Below are positions 11,639 through 22,175 of a stretch of DNA of 64,000 nucleotides, piece after piece. Origin of the DNA: Catonia carolina (lineage: Eukaryota; Arthropoda; Insecta; Hemiptera; Achilidae); assembly GCA_035578175.1 (NCBI GenBank), contig JAQMRL010000001.1, positions 375,167,220 to 375,231,219 on the forward strand, read 5' to 3'. A program made the translations under genes and the position numbers. Position 1 is the stretch's first letter. Each line of letters starts with the position of its first letter. Under the pieces are notes generated by a model. The model was not told the DNA's origin. It worked only from the letters and a program-made list of their open reading frames with translations, and did not search any database.

Positions 11639-12037
11639 AAAATATGTAAAAGTTATAAATAAAATATAGTTTTATAAAAATAAACTATTGTTTATAAAGA
11701 AATAATAATAATCTTCGAAGTGATAGTTTAAGGAATATATTTAATACATTTTTGAAAGGATCTAAGAAATATCCAATATTAAATTCTGGTGTGAAACACT
11801 CAACAACGTTCTCTTGTCAGTGTAAATAATAAACAATATAACCTACGTTATTTATTCATTGTTAAATTATGAATAAACATTGTAAAATGAAAAACATTAC
11901 CTAATTTTAATCATGAGTGAATGACGCAAAATTGAAATCACCCTCTGCAGAACTTAATTAGTAAAATCACTAATTTATGCTAATCTAAGCTTTATAAAAT
12001 AAGTACTTGAAATAAAAGTATTAGATTTTTTAATTAG

Positions 12038-12665
12038 TTCCATTTTTTAAGACTGTGCTTTATAATGTTCCTTAGTCCATCCGTCGCACCCAGATGTCAG
12101 AAACTACAAGAGATAACAACAAACGGTTTCGGATTCGTAATCTACACAAAAGTTAGCGAACTTAAATTGAGTTTGAAGTTTCGGTGTTGTCCAGAAGTGG
12201 CCCTAAACCGGGAGTCAAAAAATCAAAGTCAGAAACTACAAGATATAGCAACAAACGGTTTCGGATTCGAAATCTACACAAAAGTTAGTTAACTTAAATT
12301 CAGTTTGAAGTTTCGGTTTTGTCCGAAAATGTTTTGTCCAAAACCGGAAGTCAAGAAATCAAAGTCGGAATTTAGAAACAAAAATAGTGTCATTCGACTC
12401 TTCTTAAAATGTAGATACAGAAACCACTAATTTTTTTTTTTTGTTTAACGTCCGACTGTTCTGCAATTACTGCTAATGCAGACGGTGAATGATGAAATGA
12501 TTTTTTTTGTAACGTATGAAAAAATGCCGTGCCTGAATGGGATTCGAACCCAAGACCGCATGATGAGAGGCGAGCACGTTACCAACTTCGCCAATGCGGC
12601 CGGCAAAAAAAGATTAGTCAAAGGTAACGTTTTAAAAGTTGCCATGAGATGCGTCGTCTCGTGAG
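12038..12665 (+). repeat. Repeat C, copy 1, with internal duplication and nested SINE
   Basis: This matches 58283-58870: CCATCCGTCGCACCCAGATG, GTCAGAAACTACAAGAGATA, and the end block ATGCGTCGTCTCG. The unit from GTCAGAAACTACAAGA through TTTGAAGTTTCGG is duplicated in tandem at about 12093 and 12230. The copy is interrupted by a SINE at 12430-12604. No coding capacity is conserved. It looks like a non-autonomous DNA element, but clear target-site duplications were not resolved. Confidence 0.7.
12430..12604 (-). mobile_element. tRNA-derived SINE, near full length
   Basis: On the minus strand: an A box (TGGCGAAGTTGGTAACGTGC) and a B box (GGTTCGAATCCC) at tRNA-like spacing. These are followed by CATTTCATCATTCACCG, a 3' module (GCAGTAATTGCAGAACAGTC, GACGTTAAAC) and an A-tail read as the T-run at 12430-12442. 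The 3' module is a diverged form of the tail in the SINE at 7.5 kb. It lies inside repeat C. Confidence 0.85.
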
Positions 12666-12830
12666 AGATAATTTTTTATATAACTTTGATTACAGTATAT
12701 ACACGTTTGTCGTTGAATGCATACTAAGATCGCAATCTTTAAAAATTCGGTTTCTTTCCGAGTTAGGTGAAAAAATACAGGAAATCACTTATTGATTTAA
12801 CAAAAGACTAAGCATTGTAGAAAAATTTCG

Positions 12831-13837
12831 GGCAGTCATTGATTATTTTACGTTACATACCATTACAGATATGTAGTAATTAATAATAAACCGATAATCT
12901 CCTAGATCAATAAGTGTTAATTTATCAAATGTGAACAGTATTTTTGAACTCAACCACATTTAATAAAAGAAATGGGTTTTAAACAAATCATAAAATAACC
13001 ATTTGTAAAATAACTAAAACTCGTAAACGTAACAGAATTCTGGAAAAACATACACCACACTCGATATTATTTCCAAGAATACGAGAAAGTGAAAACCTGG
13101 GAAACCACGCCCACCAATAAAAACATATTTACTGTAGATTAAATTTAACAGAGTGGATATTTTACAAACGGCTGACCTAACAAATATGTAGCACGAAATA
13201 AACAAACCGTTTATTGCACCCGGCCAGCGGAAATTCAACTTGACTCACAAAATACTAAAATATTATTTCCTTGATTGAATTGCAAATAGCTTTAAATTTA
13301 TACAGTCTTTTTTATGGTTTATTTCAAAATAAAGTCTTTTGACAATTTGCTAAATAAGTTTCAACTAATCTTATTCACATTTTTTTACTATTTTATTTAT
13401 TAAAATAAGTATTTTACCAATTTTTTTCTTCTATATAAAACATGAAGTTTCAGATAACGGTGAATAATTTTTGTGATATCTTTAATATTTCTGAAATACT
13501 GTATTTCGAACAGTTTTACGTTCTTTCTCTCTATCTAGGCAACATTAAAGATTGCGAAAGTATTGTAATTAGTAACATTTTGCTATAGCCAGATTTCGAC
13601 TAAACTTCAAAATCCATGACCACTTTAAGCCAAAAAACGTTTTCAGATGGATGTCCTTTGTATCTGTGTTATTTGTTCTGGAGCAAAAACTACTAGACCG
13701 ATAAAGCTAAAATTTAGGAACTAAGGTTTCTTTAACCAACCCGAGCGGGATTTACAAACTACCTTTGAAAACCCAAAATTAGAAATACCGTATTTTACTT
13801 GTAAACAAAACTTCTAGCCGCAAGAACGAGTGAAAAG
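12831..13837. other. No gene recognised
   Basis: AT-rich. A slightly GC-richer patch (13060-13240) carries CACGCCCACC and a frame on the minus strand that resembles nothing known. The segment 13600-13780 has the look of an old repeat but no second copy was found in the window. Confidence 0.35.
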
Positions 13838-14458
13838 TTTATAATATTTTCGGACTCGATGAGTGTGATTAGAGGCTTGCAGGCTGAAGAGATTACAGAG
13901 CCAATTATGGACCATATATCCAACCTTCTTCAAAATTTTAACAACAGAAATGACGTACACATTGTTTTGGTTCCATCGCATTGTGGTATACACGGAAATG
14001 AGACAGCGGACGCAGCCGCCAAGGAGGCGTTAAAGATCCCACTGACAGAAAAACATCTCTTGTCTTATACAAATATCAGGAGACACCTACATAACCAAAA
14101 CAAACACCACTGGAACCAAATCTGGTCTCAACATCCTCCAATGAAACTTCAGAACATCAGAAAACATATTTTTGAAAATCCACAGCCTTACATGGAGCTT
14201 CGAAGGCATCAAGTAATACTTACACGATTACGCATTGGTCACTATACACTTACACACAAACATTTACTGAAGAAAGATGAAGCACAACATTATACACATT
14301 GCAACACGTTACTTTCAATCAAAGACTGCCAAACTATGCATTCCACTCGAACACTATTTAAAATTAACAATAATATAGCACTCAATTTGGTAGACAAAGT
14401 AGCGGTTCAAAACACAATAAATTTTTTGAACTTTCACAAAAATTCAGATTTGATATAA
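13838..14458 (+). pseudogene. RNase H and C-terminal tail of an I/R1-group LINE ORF2
   Basis: The frame is open from well before the first ATG (13859): the residues just upstream read FIIFSDS, the start of an RNase H domain. Counting from that ATG, VPSHCGIHGNETAD at 38-51 is the C-terminal RNase H motif with its catalytic Asp at 51. RLRIGHYTLTHKHLL at 123-137 is the conserved segment between RNase H and the terminal zinc finger in I, R1 and related LINEs. The finger is degraded (only C148 and C157 remain readable, with the His segment deleted). The endonuclease, the RT and most of RNase H are absent, so this is a 5'-truncated insertion. RNase H would remove the RNA template during reverse transcription. 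Confidence 0.85.
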
Positions 14459-14693
14459 TTATAAAATCATATATGTTATTTTTCATTGTGTCATTCTATT
14501 ATTTTTTTTATGTTGTCTAAATTTTCATTGAACCTATTAATTTTTCATTCTGTTTTTACTGACAACCTTATTGTGTTTTTGGTTGTTAAATATGTTGTCT
14601 TCTTTAAAAATTTTGTACTACATGTATTTATATGTAACGTGGTCGCTAATGACCTTGTAGTCGATGTGACCTTAAATAAATAAATAAATAAAA
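14459..14693 (+). mobile_element. 3' UTR and TAAA tail of the RNase H LINE
   Basis: This follows the LINE stop codon and ends in GTCGCTAATGACC, GTCGATGTGACC and a (TAAA)n tail at about 14676-14693. The tail matters because the SINEs at 7.5, 40.6 and 62.0 kb end in close variants of the same module, which suggests that this LINE clade supplied their reverse transcriptase. Confidence 0.8.
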
Positions 14694-15249
14694 AGATCCT
14701 TATTAAAAACAACACAGTAATTACATTAGTGTAAAAAAACAACGGAAATTTCTTAGAGGAAAATGTTGAAGTTTGTTTGCATCACTTGTTATCATGTCAA
14801 TATGGTTATTAAAGACATATTTTTGATGTATCACTCCAATATCTATTAAGTTATTGAAGTTCCTGACCTTAATTTTCAATCAAATATTATAAATTCACCA
14901 TTTATACTGATAACCAAGCAGTTAATTATACTACTTTATAATAATATGGAAAATGATTAAACATATTAAGTTTCTTAGAAAGATAATTAGTTTGACTTAC
15001 AGTGTAACATAGAACTTACTACACAAGCGTAAGCCTGACCTCCTATATAACAGATTTGTATTAGTAAACCCATTATTGTAATAGCTATTGTATTTATGTA
15101 ATAGGCTTATCTTATCGAATACTATGCACTTTATAAGCCACCTTAAGCACACAAATTTCTGATATTAATATAACCAATATTAGCTATACATAAATTCTTA
15201 AATTAAGAAAATCATGCAGTAAAATAATATTTTGTAAAACTAAACATAT
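14694..15249. other. No gene recognised
   Basis: AT-rich spacer without recognisable features. Confidence 0.4.
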
Positions 15250-15313
15250 GTAATTACTTAAATCACGAGTTTTCCTTTGGTTGCAACGAGGGGTAAATAG
15301 GGAAAAGCATCAG

Positions 15314-15325
15314 TGCGCATGCGCG
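15314..15325. promoter_or_regulatory. NRF1/Ewg-type palindromic site
   Basis: TGCGCATGCGCG fits the NRF1 consensus YGCGCAYGCGCR exactly and contains the perfect palindrome GCGCATGCGC. It stands in otherwise AT-rich DNA about 350 bases upstream of an acidic ORF (15676). A weaker relative, GCGCATGCGTGC, occurs at 16523-16534. Function is inferred from the motif only. Confidence 0.4.
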
Positions 15326-15675
15326 ACTGCTTTAATTTCAGTACAACCAACACAACAACGTATGCTATACCCAGAGCACATACAGCATATTGCGGAACCT
15401 TTTGTAGGTTAACTGTAAGAATATAACTATTTGTTACTGTAAACAGAAATGCTTGTTTCTCTAAAACGTGGTCAGATAATTCACAGTACTGAAAGAAATC
15501 TAATATGCACTTTAATAAAATTTGTATCAAGTTGAAACTAAACATAAATGTATTTCCTTGTCTCATAACAAAAGCCATGAGCGAGTGGTTAACTACTGTG
15601 ATATTTCTATAATTCTAAAAATAAAGAAGAAAATATAAGACGTGAAGAAGCTATTCATCTTAAACAGTTTTGTTG

Positions 15676-15876
15676 ATGGTAAAAAAAGGAAACGGTTCGG
15701 TAGATACTAGTGAGACTGATAGTGAAGACGACGGTGATAGCGATTGTAAAGAACGCGATTCATTGTTAGAAGATTTTGTTCCAATAGATGAGGTAGCTGG
15801 TAATTACAGTAAATTAAACATTTCTAGTCATATAATTTTAAGCTACAGGCTATATTACATGATTTTTTTCTTATAA
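15676..15876 (+). CDS. Candidate small acidic ORF or first coding exon
   Basis: I do not recognise this. From ATG 15676 the frame begins MVKKGNGSVDTSETDSEDD and continues with a strongly acidic, Ser/Asp/Glu-rich stretch ending LLEDFVPIDE. An in-frame TAA lies just upstream (15661), so this ATG would be the start. After about residue 40 the composition turns hydrophobic and AT-driven, which suggests the coding part ends near 15795-15802, where possible GT donors occur (GAG|GTAGCT or CTG|GTAATT). It could be the N-terminus of a host nuclear protein or of a transposase; acidic N-termini occur in both. The NRF1-like site upstream favours a host promoter, but this is weak evidence. Confidence 0.25.
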   Translation: MVKKGNGSVDTSETDSEDDGDSDCKERDSLLEDFVPIDEVAGNYSKLNISSHIILSYRLYYMIFFL

Positions 15877-16075
15877 GGTTTATGAAGAGAACATTTTCTC
15901 GGAATAAACCACAGCTTATAAAATGTATGTAGAAACTGCACGGTAGAGAAAAGTAGTGCCTCACTGTTGAGGTTGGCAGCACTGTCAGATTTTCACTTCC
16001 CTTCCTCACAGTATCATATGTAAAAGGCAGTCTCGTGACTGAAGCATCTACGCCTGACAAATAGACTCGGCCATA

Positions 16076-16092
16076 CCCCCCCCCCCCCCCCC
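16076..16092 (+). repeat. Poly-C tract
   Basis: Seventeen consecutive C residues in AT-rich DNA, the longest C run in the window. It is either a real C/G homopolymer or a sequencing/assembly weak point. Confidence 0.8.
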
Positions 16093-17535
16093 GAAGCGGC
16101 TTTAACTAAATTATTATACTGTGACATTTCACCAATTGGACTGTCATTTGATTAGTCTATTGTGTTTTTTTTTATTTTGACAAAGTAATTTATTTCCTGA
16201 CGAGCACCGCCGATAATGTTTGTTTTTCTGGTGTAAGGTAAAGAGTTCTATTGGGTTCCATTAGGCTATTATTCTCTTTCTCTTGGTATTTATTTTTAAG
16301 AATTTCTCTAGTATTCTATTACGTCTATTAATTGTGTATTTATTTACCTGGAAAAATATCTTTACTCGTGTATATAAGAACCCGCTCTTTAGTTATTAAA
16401 TCTGTGTTGATTGAGCCACGACAACACTTTCTCACTGTGTACTTGTATATTTTTTTTTAAATTTGAAGTTTGAGATGAGAGAATTAAGCAAAGGTTTTAT
16501 CATTGGAGCAAATAACTCAAAAGCGCATGCGTGCTCACACACACCTCGCAAAAGTCACGTTTTTGCCTTGTTGATCTTTTAATGTAAAGATCTCTTCAAA
16601 TTGGAGTATTGAACTTTCTCACTACCGGAGTACTTTCTCAGCCCTACAGAGTTGCAAAAGGAAACAAATTAATTACATGTACGTCTAATAAAATTTCCAA
16701 ATTCTTTTGGTAAGTGATATTTTAACGACGGTTGAAAGTGACTTGACTACAAGCCTAATCTTCCTTATAAACATAGATCTAAAAAACTTTTAATACAAGC
16801 TTTTAAGTTTAAGTTTAAAACAAGTTATATCTGAATTCAAATGCCCAAAAATAATGGTCTGTTTCCCTTCTCTTTTTAAGGGAGAAAAGATTCATATTTT
16901 TGAAAGGATATTGAAAGAAGAATATGATAATTATATTATTTGGAAATTTTAAGTTTAAAACATTGTAGTACAAAATGGTATTTTAAACTAATTTTTAATA
17001 TTTTTGCTCAAATTCAAGTGTGATATCATATCACAGATCATATTTTAAAATGACGTTACATGTTAAAGGAGGACACCACTCATTAGTAGGCCTCCCGCAG
17101 TTAATTGCTACAATTAGCATTTTCACAATTATATCATTAAGATTATTTAATTTATAATAGTACGTTTAATTATGTTGTATGTTGTTATACAACGTTATTT
17201 AATTTCAACAGTATGGAATGAAGTTAACCCAAGTCTCTGCTTCACCTCCTGCTAAGCCAACGATATGGATTGCCTGGTAAATGTGAAGAACTTAGTTCAC
17301 GAATCAATGGGTTAGAGTTGTTAAGTAATTTTAATCCGAAGCGTTAATACATGTCGTGTATGGTGTCATTAATAAATGGAATTTGTAAGTCCGAATGAAG
17401 TGTGTGATTTGACACAAAAAATGGAGCGTTAACTAGCGACTAAAACCGTTGAAGTTTAGCTATGACTGATGTTTTTGATGAACCATAGAACTGACAACCG
17501 TACATTCACATTGTCATAAATAACGTCTTATATAT
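16093..17535. other. No gene recognised
   Basis: AT-rich. The segment 16360-16440 contains TATATAAGAACCCGC followed by a GC-richer stretch and resembles a promoter or old LTR, but no paired ends were found. The NRF1-like GCGCATGCGTGC is at 16523. Confidence 0.35.
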
Positions 17536-18290
17536 AAGAAATTTTGGTCGACGAGATAGAAGGTTGTACAGCTGTTTTCGCCTACAATCAAATGCTTTAC
17601 GTTTAATGGTTACATGTTCATTTCCTGTAAGCCGTCTGTTTATATTTAGACCGAGGTATACAAGAACACGCTCGGACAGGTCTGCGTCTCAAGGTAAACG
17701 TAACGTGTTTTGTTTGGTCCAAATTAATTTTTATTCTCTACTCCGTAAACTACGATTCTAATTTAAACAAATGATTTTGTAAATTTAGTGACACACTGTC
17801 GACCGTTTTATCAGAGGAAAGTATAACTGTGTCATCGGCAAAAGAAGCAGTGAGTGTATGCAAATCGGTTGGAACATCGGCAGTTTATATGTTAAATAAT
17901 AATTGAAAGAGTATGGAACCTTGTGGGACTCCGGCCTCAGCTGGCTTTAAATCTGTCTGTTCGTTGCCGAGAGAAACAGAGAGAATAAGCTGAGAGAATA
18001 AAAAAACATTTTTATTCTCTACTCCGTAAACCACGATTCTCATTTAAACAAATGATTTTGTAAATTTAGTGACACATTGTCGACCGTTTTATTAGAGGAA
18101 AGTATAACTGTGTCATCGGCAAAAGAAGCAGTGAGTGTATGCAAATCGGTTGGAACATCGGCAGTTTAAATGTTAAATAATAATTGAAAGAGTATGGAAC
18201 CGTGTGGGACTCCGGCCTCAGCCGGCTTTAAATCTGTCTGTTCGTTGCCGAGAGAAACAGAGAAATATCGATCTGAGAGAAAACTCTTCA
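17536..18290 (-). pseudogene. Jockey-like LINE reverse transcriptase, with internal tandem duplication
   Basis: On the minus strand the sequence encodes an RT core: an AGVPQGSIL box, a TADVPTDLHTL segment, SFADDTVILSS (the catalytic box, with FADD for YADD) and then NLQNHL. It continues, after stops and a frame change, through HVTFTLRRRP and YLGLNINRRL. In-frame stops (for example after LLFNI) show it is dead. The part 17730-17982 is repeated nearly perfectly at 18011-18263, so the RT core is present twice in direct orientation. Endonuclease, 5' end and 3' UTR are not visible. Confidence 0.8.
17730..18263. repeat. Tandem duplication, period 281 bp
   Basis: The units 17730-17982 and 18011-18263 are direct repeats offset by 281 bases and differ at only a few positions (for example TAAACTACG against TAAACCACG). 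The copies are far more alike than the decayed RT they contain, so the duplication is younger than the loss of RT function. Confidence 0.85.
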
Positions 18291-19875
18291 TAATTAGATA
18301 ATAAGTAGAAGGCAAAATCTGGCGTAGTTTAAACAAAAGTGGAGGACTTCTTAATTGAAGAATTTTTTAAACTGGTATGGTGTGAGTTCAGTAACCCGTT
18401 TTCGACTGGCAGTCAACAAAACTCAAGAAGCCTTGATGGTAGACAACGTTTTCAGAGGAAATTGCACCTAGAGAAGTTAAACCCGTTTTTGAGCATTTTA
18501 GAATTTTTGCATCGGATTTTGCATCGGATATCTTTAATTTTTGAAATAAATACAATACGTAAAACTCCTCTAAGGTTAATTGGGAAAACTTTAATTTAAA
18601 CATTTCAACTCAAGGTTGCTCCAATAACGCGAGAAAATAAAAATTATACCTTTTTTGACAACAGACTTTTAGAATGTCAGACTGAATTCAAAAAATATCG
18701 TTAGAGAATTGTATTTTATTATAAACAATAAAAAAAGAATGTTACAAAAGCTGATACACTTTTTATTAAAAACTATTCGTGTATAAATTACATCTACTAT
18801 AAAGTATTGAATAAACTTATTTAAATAAGAACTTTCAAGTACAAAACAAAAATTACCGTATAAAGATTTCTTTACAAATAAACGCCTACATCAAGTTTAC
18901 ACAATATCCAAGCATACTTAAAGTAAAGCAGTGTGAGTAATAGAAACCTTTTAAAGGGATAATAAATTAAACATAAACATTATTATGGCACAACTATATA
19001 ATATTTGCATAACAGATATTACTGTTATATTAATTCATTTATAAAATGGATTTTATAATAATAATGTCCAATTTTATTGTAAAAATATTGTTTTTAAAAT
19101 GACATAAAAGAATAATGAATTAATAATTAATTACCTTTTGATGTATCGTCTATATTCACTCACACTCTCCTTTTAAAAAGTTGACAATAACGTAGCGTCT
19201 GTCTTTCTTTGAATCTGCAACATTAAGTACAATGTTAATTAGGAAAAAGTTGAATTTCAAAACAACAGGACGTTCATGACTGTCATGGGTTGTTCTAATA
19301 ATAATAGTACAAGAAGAAAAAGAAGAGAAAGAGGAGGAGGAGGAAAATCAAATTGTTGGTTAATTAGTACTATTATTAGCTACTAGCATAGTGGACCCGT
19401 GCGAATAAATTCGCACAATGTTCTAGGGTTCCAAACCCCTATCATTTCATAAATTATTTAAGTTACCTAACAAAAAACTTCACTGATCTTCGAAGAACGG
19501 TGAATAACGACTAAAGGACAACGGTAGATAGTATCGTCCTGAAAAGAACGGTTTTGAACTAAAACTTTAAATAAACTAACGTCTAATACTGACTGAGTGT
19601 GTTGTAAGATGAGAAGAGAGATGATATATCCTTTATGCTTATGGAATAGGGCTATGGAGAGGGAAATGTGGGAAACCGCATACATTACGCTGTATTACCG
19701 CTACGTTGTAAACGATATTTACTATTTTTTATTTCATAAAATGAAGCTCATATTAGCATAAATTCCAAGTTTAGAACTTTTGGGCAAATCTGGAAAGTAT
19801 ACTTTAAAACCAAGTAAAAATTCCTTTCGGTAGAACTCTCTATTTAGGAGTTAATAGCATTTCCATTTGAAATAC
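18291..19875. other. No gene recognised
   Basis: AT-rich. A purine tract (AGAAGAAAAAGAAGAG and a GAGGAGGAGG run) lies at about 19310-19345. Small frames at 18339-18603 overlap on both strands and match nothing known. Confidence 0.35.
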
Positions 19876-19888
19876 ATTGGAAGCTTTT

Positions 19889-20135
19889 CTTCTTCTTCTT
19901 CTTCTTCTTCTTCTTCCTTTCACGGGTAAGGCATTATTGCCTGTTCCGAACCTCTTCGCCTCTACAATCGGTCCATCTTTTCATTGGACGCCCTCTATCT
20001 CTTTTCCCAATTGGTTGGTATATCAGGGCTTGCTTAGGGATCCGGTATTCACTCATTCTGTCCACATGTTGAAACCAATCCCTCCTACTCCCATTTATTT
20101 TATCTCTTATTAAAAATATATTCAGCTGAGCTCTG
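19889..20135 (-). mobile_element. GAA-tailed LINE, very short 5'-truncated insertion with 13-bp TSD
   Basis: ATTGGAAGCTTTT at 19876-19888 is repeated exactly at 20136-20148. Between them lies a (TTC)n run, which is the GAA tail on the minus strand, and the 3' part of the LINE. On the minus strand this reads as the NIFLIRDKI...RRDWFQHVDRMSEYR stretch, equivalent to residues ~423-450 of the intact copy. About 247 bp were inserted. The exact duplication shows that this family uses target-primed reverse transcription with staggered cuts of about 13 bases. Confidence 0.85.
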
Positions 20136-20190
20136 ATTGGAAGCTTTTTTGTGTTTTAAATACAATGTAGGTTATTATACTGACAAAATG

Positions 20191-20457
20191 CCCATAACAG
20201 GCAGGTGGAGTGTTAAATTATTTGCACTCGATCTGCTAGTTCCAGGGCTACAAAAAATAGTTCTGTTTCTTATCACATATGGTCAACCATTTATATGACT
20301 GAAGCATTTAAGAACAGAAGAGTAGGGATTAGATAAGACACGAGTCAGAGTTACCTCATCTGAGAGTAATGAATTTCAGTGTACAGCCAGACCCTGTGGT
20401 AAATGAAATGAAGGGTGTCATTTGCAGGGTGGAAAGTAGATGCTTTTCAGAGGGTCT
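20191..20457 (+). mobile_element. SINE-like repeat B, 3'-truncated
   Basis: This starts at the family's usual 5' end (CCCATAACAGGCAGGTGG) and follows the consensus through GGTGTCATTTGCAGGGTGG to TTTTCAGAGGG. The last ~130 bases, including the GCTGATGACC end and AAC tail, are missing. Full copies are at 42.2 and 43.7 kb. Confidence 0.8.
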
Positions 20458-20962
20458 TTATGGGCCTACAGACCTGTAAAACCCTACCATGTAGTTTAAA
20501 TAAGTCATAGTATAACTCTTAAGCGTAAAGCGTCAAATTGAGTTATAAAATGAGTAAAATATATACTCGATTAAAATTAGTAAGAAAGGTAATGAGGATC
20601 GACGCACCTTTATTAATGTAAATCATTAGGGCTATTCTGAAAGTAAAATTTAATTTGTTAATAATATAGTTTGTTAATTTTTGTACATGATTGGTGTGTT
20701 TGAATGTAAATATTGAAAAAAATTGAATGAAAAGTTTTAAATATCCTAATAAACATATAAATATCATGATAACTTTTTTCTTTAAGGAAGTTAATGTTTT
20801 TTTATATCTATAATTTATTTTTTTGTTAATAATTTATGAACTGTATAAAATTATAGTATTATATTTTGTTAATAACAACCACTGGGTTGTAATTTTTCAT
20901 GTGTTATTTCAAATTGATATGTTACATTTATTATGTTTTAACATGTGCATTTACATAATTTT

Positions 20963-21140
20963 TTTTGTCATCAGTCTCTCGACTGGTTTGATGCAGTTAT
21001 CCAAGATGTTCTATCTTGCGCAAGTCATTTCATATCCATATACCTATAACACCCTACATCGTTTGTAATTAGCTTTATATATTCCAACCTTTGCCTCCCC
21101 TTACAATTCACTCCCTTAATATTACCCTCCATTATTGATA
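20963..21140 (-). repeat. Interspersed repeat, probable LINE 3' end
   Basis: The segment begins GTCATCAGTCTCTCGACTGG and continues through TTGATGCAGTTATCC and GCGCAAGTCATTTCAT. From memory this is a common interspersed sequence in hemipteran and orthopteran genomes and looks like the end of a LINE on the minus strand. Only one copy is in the window, so this rests on recognition rather than on a visible second copy. Confidence 0.4.
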
Positions 21141-22175
21141 GATGCTATATTACTAAATGATGTTATATTGATAGATGTTATATATTACTGATAAATGTTA
21201 TATCTAAAAAAAACAGCAATTAACCTACAGTTTGATGGTTCACTTCTTTAATCTTTACCTTCTTTACGTTATTAATGTAATTTATTATATTCGTATTGTA
21301 TATGTACATGCAACTAGTAAATTTGAGGATTAATTTTGTAATGAAAATATGAAGAGAATGATTTAAAGGAGTATGAGTACTCAGTGGAAAACTCCCACGG
21401 GTAATTTTTTATTTTTTACAAGATGTTATGTACTCCATCTCCTACGTAGCCTGTAGCCTGTAGCATTACAAATGAACAAGGTGATAATAACCATGTGTCT
21501 GACCGATATTGATAAAATTATGTAAAAATTTATAATTAAATTCTTACATTTTGTAAATTATTAAACTGGCTAATTGTAATTAAAATCTTATTTCTAAATT
21601 ATTAAATTAATAACTTAATAATCTCAGCTAATAATTAAAAATCGACTGTTAATTTAGTGATGGAAGTTTTTAGTTTAAATGAATCAAAAGAGTTTTTAAA
21701 AGTTACAAAAAATAATTATTAGAAATTTAAAATAAAGAAATATCTACGCAGATCATCAAATAAGTTTAAAAGACATATTTACAACACAAATTTATATTTA
21801 ATTTGAAAGTTTTAAAAATTATCAAACATAAAGTAATTAATATAAGTGAATGCATATTTGATTTGATGTGCTGTTGACCGGGACAGTTTAAAGAGAAAGG
21901 TTGTGTTTGTGTGCGGTTTGATTTATGGAATATGTTAAATAAATATAAAGTCACAGATAGACCGATGAAATAAAACTGAGTGAAAGAACATTATTTTATT
22001 AAATTACGGCGAGAAATATATTAAAATACGAACGGAACATTGAACGAAATTCTTAAGGCGAGCGACGGACTTCAGAAACGATAACTATATAACATTAACC
22101 GGTAAATTATTAAATATTAATTCAATAACAGCTGAGATAGACTTTATAAAATATATTTTAATAATAATAATAAAA
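21141..22175. other. No gene recognised
   Basis: AT-rich; 21135-21205 holds about 2.5 irregular copies of a GATAGATGTTATATTACT-type unit. A short (TAA)n tract at about 22160 is the landing site of the next element. Confidence 0.4.

Larger units (their letters stand above)
11783..12830 (-). mobile_element. Helentron-like element (copy 4), split by repeat C
   Basis: The left part (11783-12037) has the hairpin end and a diverged sub-terminal repeat (CGTTCTCTTGTC). Body similarity resumes at about 12666 (TATATACACGTTTGTCG, TGCATACTAAG) and fades by about 12830. The intervening ~630 bases are repeat C, itself carrying a SINE. This is the most diverged copy and so likely the oldest. The microsatellite end is missing. 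Confidence 0.75.

Noticed and set aside
12480..12600. tRNA gene candidates (also at 35.4, 40.7, 46.2, 47.9, 59.0 and 62.1 kb)
   Set aside because: A and B boxes are present, but each is followed by SINE body sequence and the tRNA fold is not kept; these are SINE promoters.
16360..16440. Possible LTR or promoter around TATATAAGAACCCGC
   Set aside because: No matching ends, target duplication or second copy could be found.
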